This document shows, one piece after another, positions 1-4,780 of a DNA stretch of 5,289 nt. This stretch comes from JANRLJ01 sp034437895 (lineage in GTDB: Bacteria; Chloroflexota; Anaerolineae; Aggregatilineales; Phototrophicaceae). Location of the stretch: assembly GCA_034437895.1 (NCBI GenBank), contig DAOTTO010000294.1, positions 1 to 5,289 on the forward strand, given 5' to 3'. Position 1 is the first letter of the stretch; the number at the start of each line of letters is the position of its first letter. Both the position numbers and the translations under genes were made by a program. The notes under the pieces are model-generated. The model searched no databases and had not been told where the DNA came from. It worked only from the letters and a program-made list of their open reading frames with translations.

Positions 1-1026
1 CGCTATCGTCACGATCATATCATTCGCAGTAAATCGATGGGTAAAAGACCTAACCTCACTTATGAGTACAAAAACTACACGCCGGAATTTGGCTGGCGGA
101 TGCTTCGGGAAAAAGTAGAGGCCTTAGATCAAGATGATCGCATCGCATGGTCAAGTTCAGGTCGGCCTTATTTAAAGCGTTATTTGGAAGAACAAAAAGG
201 CACTTTAGTCTCAAATATATGGATAGACATTCCGCCGCTTTCTGCCCAAGCAAAGGAAAAGTTGGGTTATCCAACCCAAAAGCCGGAAAAATTATTGGAA
301 CGCATTATCCGTATCAGCAGCAACGAGGGTGATGTGGTGCTCGACCCATTTTGTGGCTGCGGTACGGCTGTCGCAGTGTCTCAGCGCCTCAAACGAAACT
401 GGATTGGCATCGACATTACGTGTTTGGCGACTAACCTTATCAAACGGCGTTTGTCAGATTCTTTCAGCGCGGAGGCGGGTAAAGATTATCGCGTTATTGG
501 CGAACCCACTACGCTGTCGGATGCGGAAACCCTAGCCAAAGAAGAACCCTTTCAATTTCAATACTGGTCATTGGGGCTAGTAGGCGCACGGCCTGAGCCT
601 AAAGAAGAGAAACGCGGCAAAGCAGATCGCGGGATTGATGGTCGGCTTTTCTTTCATGATGAGGGTAAGGGTGGCAAGACCAAACAAATTATTTTCTCCG
701 TTAAAGGCGTAGAGACCAATAAACCAGCGCATGTACGCGAACTGCGCGGCGTGATCGAGCGTGAAAATGCCGAAATTGGCGTATTTATTATCCTAAACGA
801 TTCGACCAAAGATATGCGTGCGGAAGCTGCCGAAGCTGGATTTTATCAATCCGCATGGGGCAAACATCCTCGTATCCAGATATTGACGATTCAAGACTTG
901 CTGGACGGAAAGCGTATTGATTTTCCGCCTGCTCAAGGAGTAAATGTCACTTTTAAGCAAGCGCCAAAAGCTAAGGGAGACCAACCTGAAACGATGTCGC
1001 TGCCTTTTGATGAACCTGATGCCTAA
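1..1026 (+). CDS. Beta-class site-specific DNA methyltransferase with C-terminal Mrr-like nuclease domain (5' partial)
   Basis: An S-adenosylmethionine-dependent enzyme that methylates an exocyclic amino group of adenine or cytosine in DNA. The frame is open from base 1, so the gene begins upstream and the ATG at 37 is internal; 341 residues are visible. Residues below are counted from base 1. The order is a probable target-recognition tail (about 1-75), motif X (YPTQKP, 90-95), the SAM-binding motif I (DPFCGCGT, 115-122) and motif II (WIGID, about 134-138). This order places the catalytic D/S-PPY motif upstream, off the window, so adenine versus cytosine specificity cannot be read. Residues from about 175 on form a second domain like Mrr/PD-(D/E)XK nucleases: DRGIDG (209-214), a strand ending SVKG (233-236), then a helix and strand pattern. 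The usual E/Q-x-K reads S-V-K, so cleavage activity is doubtful. I recall homologous fusions with this tail. Any partner genes would be upstream. Class and fusion are well supported; target and activity are unknown. Confidence 0.88.
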   Translation, partial: RYRHDHIIRSKSMGKRPNLTYEYKNYTPEFGWRMLREKVEALDQDDRIAWSSSGRPYLKRYLEEQKGTLVSNIWIDIPPLSAQAKEKLGYPTQKPEKLLERIIRISSNEGDVVLDPFCGCGTAVAVSQRLKRNWIGIDITCLATNLIKRRLSDSFSAEAGKDYRVIGEPTTLSDAETLAKEEPFQFQYWSLGLVGARPEPKEEKRGKADRGIDGRLFFHDEGKGGKTKQIIFSVKGVETNKPAHVRELRGVIERENAEIGVFIILNDSTKDMRAEAAEAGFYQSAWGKHPRIQILTIQDLLDGKRIDFPPAQGVNVTFKQAPKAKGDQPETMSLPFDEPDA

Positions 1027-1071
1027 CGTTATTTTCCTCACCCAATTTTAAATTCACCCAAATCTCGTGTT

Positions 1072-1107
1072 TAGCGCCGTATCGTAACCTTACCTCATGC
1101 GGCGCTA
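1072..1107 (+). terminator. GC-rich hairpin after the methyltransferase gene, possible terminator
   Basis: The arms at 1072-1082 and 1097-1107 pair over 11 positions (TAGCGCCGTAT with ATGCGGCGCTA), with one T-G mismatch that is a wobble pair in RNA, around a 14-base loop. It begins 46 bases after the methyltransferase stop codon. The following bases (CCTCTTTCC) are pyrimidine-rich but not a true T-run, so it may be a weak terminator, an mRNA 3' stabiliser or a protein-binding inverted repeat. The rest of the 1027-1177 gap shows no gene and no convincing promoter. Confidence 0.35.
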
Positions 1108-1177
1108 CCTCTTTCCATCTCCCTAAACCCGCTTTGAATCCCATAACAAAGCCGTAAAGTAAGAAAGGGAAATCCTC

Positions 1178-1564
1178 ATGGCGACGAAGATTGTAAGTTT
1201 TTTTGATACTGAAGCCGATTTAGATAAAGCACTCAATACGATCTATAGTATGGATATTGAAGGCAAAAATGTGACGATTATGCGCGGAGAAAACCAGATT
1301 GATCCAGTCCCTGCTATCGTTGTCCCCCTTGTTCCGCCAGCAACTAGCGGCGGTCAATTCCCCGCGAATCAGGCTGCGGCGACTGTGGTAGCGAGTGGTG
1401 CATTTAGCGATCTGAACTTTGGCCCCGAAGAGCGCGATTATTATCAAAAGGTTGCCAACGATGGCGCAACCGTTGTGTTCGTTACAGCAGCCGATGAACA
1501 AGCCAATGCCGTGATGGATACCCTCAAGCACGGTGGCGCGACTCGTGTCGAAGCATTGCGCTAA
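1178..1564 (+). CDS. Small YflT/general stress protein 17M-like protein
   Basis: A 128-residue, probably cytosolic protein with no signal peptide or membrane segment. The N-terminal part (MATKIVSFFDTEADLDKAL) has the strand-then-helix opening typical of small alpha/beta proteins that begin 'vvglFd...eAe.Al'. The C-terminal half, FGPEERDYYQKVANDGATVV (about 81-100) followed by F-V-T-A-A-D-E and a final helix, resembles the heat-induced stress protein YflT / general stress protein 17M family, where a P-E-E-x-x-x-Y-Y segment precedes a strand and an A/V-D-D/E-E motif. The middle (about 45-72) is rich in Pro, Ala and Gly and looks like a flexible linker. The ATG is preceded by AAAGGGA at 1164-1170 with 7 bases between, which supports the start. 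It appears to be transcribed alone. The family assignment is from remembered pattern similarity; a biochemical role is not known to me and stress induction is inference. Confidence 0.78.
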   Translation: MATKIVSFFDTEADLDKALNTIYSMDIEGKNVTIMRGENQIDPVPAIVVPLVPPATSGGQFPANQAAATVVASGAFSDLNFGPEERDYYQKVANDGATVVFVTAADEQANAVMDTLKHGGATRVEALR

Positions 1565-1603
1565 ACAAAGGGGAATATTAGGGACAAACCTGTATGCGTC
1601 CTT

Positions 1604-1632
1604 AAAAACGGGGCAACACTCAGCTTGCCCCG
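1604..1632 (-). terminator. Intrinsic terminator read on the minus strand
   Basis: A perfect 8-bp stem (CGGGGCAA at 1609-1616, TTGCCCCG at 1625-1632) with an 8-base loop. On the minus strand the stem is followed directly by TTTTT (1608-1604), the classic intrinsic form. On the plus strand it is preceded by the A-run and followed by GGTAAAAAT, so it lacks a U-tract in the direction of the 128-aa gene, which ends 44 bases before the stem. A weaker 8-bp hairpin with one wobble pair (TTAGGGAC at 1578-1585, GTCCTTAA at 1598-1605) adjoins it. No minus-strand gene ends nearby; the nearest is the restriction endonuclease gene, whose stop is 756 bases upstream in that direction. It may stop antisense read-through or act imperfectly in both directions. 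Confidence 0.6.
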
Positions 1633-1645
1633 GTAAAAATAATCT

Positions 1646-1673
1646 TTGATCGAAAGCCCTGTCATTTTTTATT
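1646..1673 (+). promoter_or_regulatory. Weak candidate promoter for the endonuclease III gene
   Basis: TTGATC (1646-1651) and TTTATT (1668-1673) each match four of six positions of the sigma-70 type -35 and -10 hexamers, with a 16-base spacer. They sit after the hairpin and about 28 bases before the TTG start. In AT-rich intergenic DNA such matches are easily found by chance, so the call rests mainly on position. Confidence 0.2.
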
Positions 1674-1700
1674 CCCACCCTCTTTAAAGGATGTGCGGCG

Positions 1701-2375
1701 TTGGTCAATGATCTCTACGAAAAGACCAAACAGGTTTATGAGCGCCTTGTAGCGACGTATGGGGAACGTCCTTTATCACCCTGTCCTGATAACCTGCGTG
1801 AGTTGATCGTCACGATTCTTTCACATCGCACCAATAAGGCCGATGAAACCGAAGCCTTTAACCGGATGTGGGAGCGTTTTGGCAGTTGGGAGGGCATCCG
1901 TGATGCGCCGCTTGACTCATTAATTGAAGCCCTCTCGCCAGCACAGTTTCCAGAGCGAAAAGCGCCCTATATACAATCAGCATTAGCGCGTATTTTTGAG
2001 GAACGGGGTGAATACTCAATTGAATTTATCGCGGATTTACCAACAGATGAAGCGATGACGTGGTTGATGTCGCTGCCGGGTGTGGGTATAAAAACGGCTT
2101 CGCTGGTAATGCTGTTTTGTTTTCACCGTGATGTGATGCCTGTCGATACCCATTTGCATCGTGTGAGCGGACGGTTGGGGATTATCGCGCCTAAAGTGAC
2201 CCCTGAAGCAGCGCATACGATACTAAGATCGCTGTTAGACGATGATCCTTACATCCTGTATAACTTTCACAAAGGGATGCTCAAACATGGGCAGCAAATC
2301 TGCACTTTCAGCGCACCGAAGTGCGGACGCTGTCCGTTAGCCTCGCTTTGTGATTATTATCAAGCACTTACGTAG
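1701..2375 (+). CDS. nth: Endonuclease III-type DNA glycosylase/AP lyase
   Basis: A base-excision repair enzyme that removes oxidised pyrimidines and nicks the abasic site. It has 224 residues, close to the 211 of E. coli Nth. The helix-hairpin-helix LPGVGIKTASLVM (125-137) contains the Schiff-base lysine K131, and VDTH (148-151) holds the catalytic aspartate D149. The C-terminal [4Fe-4S] ligands are C201, C208, C211 and C217 with the expected C-x6-C-x2-C-x5-C spacing. The canonical Lys argues for a bifunctional glycosylase rather than a MutY or MIG-type mismatch enzyme. The segment LSHRTNKAD (40-48) differs from the E. coli LSAQATD, with Arg43 at the position of Gln41, so substrate preference may differ. 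The start is TTG at 1701: AAAGG (1686-1690) lies 10 bases upstream and no nearby in-frame ATG exists. An out-of-frame ATG at 1691 opens a six-codon reading frame overlapping this start. The gene converges on the restriction operon with 12 bases between stops. Probably housekeeping; the symbol denotes the family, and the precise paralogue is uncertain. Confidence 0.93.
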   Translation: MVNDLYEKTKQVYERLVATYGERPLSPCPDNLRELIVTILSHRTNKADETEAFNRMWERFGSWEGIRDAPLDSLIEALSPAQFPERKAPYIQSALARIFEERGEYSIEFIADLPTDEAMTWLMSLPGVGIKTASLVMLFCFHRDVMPVDTHLHRVSGRLGIIAPKVTPEAAHTILRSLLDDDPYILYNFHKGMLKHGQQICTFSAPKCGRCPLASLCDYYQALT

Positions 2376-2387
2376 CAGCTTATATTA

Positions 2388-3203
2388 TCATTCAACAGTT
2401 TCATCTTCGGAAAAATTGGGTAAATCTATCTCTTCAAGTTGTTCTTTCAAGAATTTACGCCAAGCATTAACTTTGATCCCGGATAATTCAGTCTCTTTAA
2501 AGTTTTGCATATACTCGTCAAGCAAGCCTGTACGGGCAATGCGCCCAAAGTTGTTGCCGCCATCCTGTGCAGGATTATCAATCATCCTTGTACGGGCTGA
2601 CGGGTAAGGTGTGACATCTTGAGGAGAAATAATTTCGTTAGAAGATTTAGATTGGCGAACATGCTGCCACCAATAATTGCGATATTCTGCTGCATATCGT
2701 GCTAAAGTAATATAGGGTTTAAAAATAATAGGTGTTCCAGATAAGACATTCGACAAAGCCCAAGGCACAATAACAAGTAAATCTTGTGAGGCACATGCAG
2801 TAGGTGTTACTTGATAACGAAAACTTGGCTCACCTTCTTTAGCCAGCAAATACCACGATTTCAGCTCTATACCCATCATGATATGGGTGGATTTTTTGTT
2901 CATGAGCAAAACATCAGGAAAAGTTTGCGCCTGCCGCACAAAACGATAATCGTGATATAACCCTTCTTCATCCCATGAACTACGTAGATCATTTAATGTA
3001 CGGATAACCTCTTGCTCAATTGTGAGACCGAGAACCGCGCCAAAAGCATAGATTTCGGTAGCGCTGATACCAGAAACCGAAATGGTGCTGCGAAACAAGG
3101 AGGGAATTTCGGAAAATAATTCGCCCAATTTTTCAAATAAGGCGTAATGTTCCCAGTCTTTGGACGGAAACTGTGGCTGAGGTTTGGGAAAACTATCGGA
3201 CAT
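2388..3203 (-). CDS. Type II restriction endonuclease, PD-(D/E)XK fold
   Basis: Predicted to cut unmethylated DNA at the site protected by the adjacent methyltransferase. It has 271 residues. The active-site signature is F-PD (P96, D97) followed after 15 residues by IELK (E113, K115), the PD-x(n)-E-x-K catalytic core that binds Mg2+. After it come WYLLAKEGEPSFRYQVTP (117-134) and QDLLVIVPWALSNVLSG (140-156), which I recall from restriction endonucleases encoded beside this type of methyltransferase. No signal peptide or membrane segment is seen. I chose ATG at 3203 rather than the longer frame to 3356: the extra 51 residues would lie wholly within the methyltransferase gene, and similarity begins after this Met. 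The start overlaps the methyltransferase end by 11 bases with only a weak upstream AGAG, so translation is probably coupled. No controller gene is visible. G+C is low (two sampled 60-base rows, 20 of 60 each). Recognition site unknown; a homing or repair nuclease is possible but less likely given the partner. Confidence 0.85.
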   Translation of the reverse strand: MSDSFPKPQPQFPSKDWEHYALFEKLGELFSEIPSLFRSTISVSGISATEIYAFGAVLGLTIEQEVIRTLNDLRSSWDEEGLYHDYRFVRQAQTFPDVLLMNKKSTHIMMGIELKSWYLLAKEGEPSFRYQVTPTACASQDLLVIVPWALSNVLSGTPIIFKPYITLARYAAEYRNYWWQHVRQSKSSNEIISPQDVTPYPSARTRMIDNPAQDGGNNFGRIARTGLLDEYMQNFKETELSGIKVNAWRKFLKEQLEEIDLPNFSEDETVE

Positions 3204-4233
3204 TGTAAAGAAGTCTCTGTACAGCGAGTTCAAAGAATTGCGTATCAACTTCTGCGCTAAAACATTTTCGACCCAATTTGTGAGCAGCAATAGCACCGCT
3301 GCATAATCCACCAAAAGGCTCCCAAATGACATCCTCTTTATCTGAACTTGCTTCAATAATGAGTTGCATCAACCGTAACGGCTTTTGATTTAAATGGGCG
3401 CTTTTTGCTCCCACTTTAATGCGTTCTTTGCCATTCAAGGGGGGTTCATGCCAAACATTGGTGATCCCTGTTTTGCAATAAAATTTAGCACGCATCGCTG
3501 CCCAAACTTCAGGAGTAATCACGCTTTTACCATCTTGAGAAAAATAAGGTTTACCTTCTGGCTTACCATAGCTATTCGCATAATTCACCAGCTTGACAAA
3601 GGCTTCTGTTGGCGGGAAATACCATAAATGATCTTGTGTTAGATATTTACGAGTAGCCGCATTTTTAACCTCACAGGCGATGTTAGCGGCATTTAAGGGT
3701 AAGCCTGCCCTCTGCCATTCATGCCGCAGCCATTTTCGGAGTGTCATACCCTCAATACGCGCTTCTTTGACATATTGCACACAAACTTCCGTCACAATCG
3801 GAAATTTGCGTAAAGTTTGCGTATTGGTGTTACCAGCTACATGAGCAATGCCTTTATCCCAGATATGGCAAGACACATAACGCCAGCCATATTTTATAAG
3901 TAGTGGGTGAACACTCGCCCAACCGAGTTCACTGTTCCAGAACCAAAGGGTCGTTTGAGGAGTCGCCCGTTCAGTCCAAGCTTTGATGTGTGGCTCGTAC
4001 CATGTTACCAAGTCATCATGCGTCTGTGGCTCTCCCTCAAAAAGCCCAAGTCCATAAGCGCCATCGGAGATAATTGTTGTCGGAGAAGGCCATTTATGAT
4101 AAAGATTCGAAACATCTGCCTTATGGAGTGTAATATCATCGCATTGAAATTGATCTGTCATCTGCTCTGGGAAAAGTACTAGTGGTTTACTAGATACTTC
4201 TGGTTCAGATTTTCTTATTACGGCAATCATCAT
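3193..4233 (-). CDS. Beta-class DNA methyltransferase of the restriction-modification pair
   Basis: An amino-group DNA methyltransferase of 346 residues that should protect host DNA from the nuclease encoded immediately downstream. The order is catalytic motif IV (IISDGAYG, 54-61), a long middle region of about 220 residues likely holding the target-recognition part, motif X (LNQKPLRLMQLI, 281-292) and SAM-binding motif I (VIWEPFGGLCSG, 302-313), then AEVD (327-330) as motif II. IV-X-I is beta-class order. Motif IV reads DGAY rather than DPPY/SPPY, and motif I reads EPFGGLCSG rather than DPFxGSGT; I recall a related subgroup with SDGPYG, so these are probably subgroup features rather than decay. 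TTLWFWNSELGWASVHP (94-110) and SCHIWDKGIAHVAGN (121-135) are further hallmarks. An in-frame TAG directly precedes ATG ATG, fixing the start at 4233 or 4230; GGGG sits 3 or 6 bases upstream. The gene lies 44 bases after the STAS-like gene and overlaps the nuclease gene by 11 bases. N6-A versus N4-C cannot be decided by eye. Confidence 0.87.
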   Translation of the reverse strand: MMIAVIRKSEPEVSSKPLVLFPEQMTDQFQCDDITLHKADVSNLYHKWPSPTTIISDGAYGLGLFEGEPQTHDDLVTWYEPHIKAWTERATPQTTLWFWNSELGWASVHPLLIKYGWRYVSCHIWDKGIAHVAGNTNTQTLRKFPIVTEVCVQYVKEARIEGMTLRKWLRHEWQRAGLPLNAANIACEVKNAATRKYLTQDHLWYFPPTEAFVKLVNYANSYGKPEGKPYFSQDGKSVITPEVWAAMRAKFYCKTGITNVWHEPPLNGKERIKVGAKSAHLNQKPLRLMQLIIEASSDKEDVIWEPFGGLCSGAIAAHKLGRKCFSAEVDTQFFELAVQRLLYNVR

Positions 4234-4245
4234 CTACCCCATCAT
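4234..4245 (-). promoter_or_regulatory. Minimal upstream reading frame abutting the methyltransferase start
   Basis: The bases ATGATGGGGTAG form a frame Met-Met-Gly-stop whose stop codon directly touches the ATGATG of the methyltransferase, in the same frame. Its GGGG may double as the methyltransferase's ribosome binding sequence. The mini-frame itself has no visible Shine-Dalgarno sequence. It could damp methyltransferase translation or be chance duplication of ATGATG. Confidence 0.25.
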
Positions 4246-4263
4246 TTTGCGAAGTTAATCCAT

Positions 4264-4292
4264 AGTATAGATCATATTTACGCATTTATCAG
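4264..4292 (-). promoter_or_regulatory. Candidate promoter of the restriction-modification operon
   Basis: On the minus strand CTGATA (4292-4287; four of six with TTGACA) is followed after 17 bases by TATACT (4269-4264; five of six with TATAAT). Transcription would start near 4257 and give a leader of about 24 bases before the methyltransferase ATG. The -35 box lies inside the 3' end of the STAS-like gene, so the operon could be driven independently while also receiving read-through. Assignment rests on sequence match and spacing alone. Confidence 0.38.
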
Positions 4293-4670
4293 GTTATGGT
4301 ATTTGTTTACAAAGGCACGCGCTTCCTCCAACGTTTGGGCGGTATGTGGAAGGGAAACAAGAGTCCCGAAAAGCCGCATAAATGTTTCGAACATCGTCTG
4401 AATAAATTTATTCATACCAATGACGATGTAAATTCCGCGATTCGGATGGCTGCGTTTAAGAATATTGCGCCCGTGTGGCAAAGCATTAGGCGGCAGTGTT
4501 TTACTCAGGCTGAGATCAATGATAATAAACACTTTACTCGTCACTTCATCAAGCAGCGCATCCCCCTTCTCAATTATCAAGAAAACATCGTCCCACGTCC
4601 AGATTTCAGGATAGGTATAACGAAGCACTCGTTTATCAGCATCATCCCATTCAACAGTGATCGGCGACAT
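4278..4670 (-). CDS. Small STAS/SpoIIAA-like domain protein, function unknown
   Basis: A 130-residue single-domain cytosolic protein. The predicted pattern is alternating strand and helix: ITVEWDD then a strand to about 20, a helix (TWDDVFLIIEKGDALLDEV, 25-43), a hydrophobic strand ending in VFIIIDLS (47-54), a helix about 62-73, a strand YIVIGM (81-86), and two helices. This resembles the STAS/SpoIIAA-like fold used by anti-sigma factor antagonists and related small regulators. S54 or S56 after the IID strand is roughly where the phosphorylated Ser of SpoIIAA lies, but the canonical D-S-S/T-G motif is absent. I chose ATG at 4670 because AAGGA (4682-4678) lies 7 bases upstream; the in-frame ATG at 4703 has no Shine-Dalgarno sequence. 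I recall similar stand-alone proteins in Chloroflexota. It lies 106 bases after the ligase stop and 44 before the methyltransferase start. Fold moderately supported, role unknown. Confidence 0.75.
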   Translation of the reverse strand: MSPITVEWDDADKRVLRYTYPEIWTWDDVFLIIEKGDALLDEVTSKVFIIIDLSLSKTLPPNALPHGRNILKRSHPNRGIYIVIGMNKFIQTMFETFMRLFGTLVSLPHTAQTLEEARAFVNKYHNLINA

Positions 4671-4673
4671 TTC

Positions 4674-4776
4674 GGATTCCTTAAAGTACAAGTCGTTTGA
4701 CATTCAAAAACCGTTTTACAAAAGATTGTTTTTGGTTTGTTGAATTTATTTTCCCATACTTTCTTTTAAGGAATCC
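4674..4776 (-). repeat. Perfect 12-bp inverted repeat spanning the ligase/STAS-like intergenic region
   Basis: GGATTCCTTAAA at 4674-4685 and TTTAAGGAATCC at 4765-4776 are exact reverse complements, separated by 79 bases. The 4674-4685 arm covers the STAS-like gene's ribosome binding site; the other begins right after the ligase stop codon in transcription order. In a read-through mRNA the arms could pair and hide the binding site. A smaller AT-rich 7-bp stem (4705-4711 with 4728-4734) lies in the loop. As DNA, the near-palindromic centres (4677 and 4773) are 96 bp apart, about nine helical turns, so an operator pair is also conceivable. I find no convincing promoter in 4686-4764. Confidence 0.55.
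4678..4682 (-). promoter_or_regulatory. Ribosome binding site of the STAS-like gene, inside an inverted-repeat arm
   Basis: AAGGA on the minus strand sits 7 bases from the ATG at 4670 and decides that start over the ATG at 4703. It is wholly contained in a 12-base sequence whose exact reverse complement occurs 79 bases upstream on the same transcript, so its access by ribosomes may depend on RNA folding. Confidence 0.6.
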
Positions 4777-4780
4777 TTAA
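4766..4780. repeat. 15-base palindrome at the ligase stop codon
   Basis: TTAAGGAATCCTTAA is a perfect palindrome around a central A and includes the ligase TAA stop (4779-4777 on the minus strand). In RNA it could form a 6-bp stem with a 3-base loop, which would compete with the long-range pairing to 4674-4685. It is not followed by a T-run on either strand, so it is not an intrinsic terminator. Confidence 0.5.

Noticed and set aside
37..1026. ATG at 37 as a true start of the first methyltransferase
   Set aside because: The frame is open back to base 1, no ribosome binding sequence is seen, and motif IV, needed for activity, would be missing.
1658..1672. T-run in GTCATTTTTTATT as a plus-strand terminator
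   Set aside because: Only a 4-bp CTTT/AAAG stem precedes it, and it is not adjacent to the T-run.
1220..1708. Minus-strand 162-codon open frame opposite the stress-protein gene, and other long antisense frames (for example 4296-4700 +)
   Set aside because: These mirror well-supported genes, lack ribosome binding sites and give Cys/His/Ile-rich sequences without recognisable domains.
1701..2375. Glycosylase as a specialised repair partner of the restriction-modification pair (Vsr or MIG-like)
   Set aside because: The partner methyltransferase is of the amino-methylating beta class, so 5-methylcytosine deamination is not expected, the catalytic Lys is standard, and the gene is on the opposite strand.
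2376..2387. Attachment site or direct repeats at the borders of the restriction-modification cassette
   Set aside because: Comparing the 12-base left border with 4234-4277 gave only short AT-rich partial matches, and no integrase or transposase is present.
3204..3356. N-terminal extension of the restriction endonuclease by 51 residues (ATG at 3356)
   Set aside because: It lies entirely in another frame of the methyltransferase motif X/motif I region; ATG at 3203 gives the usual short overlap of coupled R-M genes.
4671..4703. Upstream start (ATG at 4703) for the STAS-like protein
   Set aside because: No Shine-Dalgarno sequence precedes it, while ATG at 4670 has AAGGA at 7 bases and begins at the first predicted strand.
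4705..4734. AT-rich 7-bp hairpin (CAAAAAC/GTTTTTG) as a terminator for the ligase gene
   Set aside because: The stem is weak and AT-rich with a 16-base loop and no following T-run on the minus strand.
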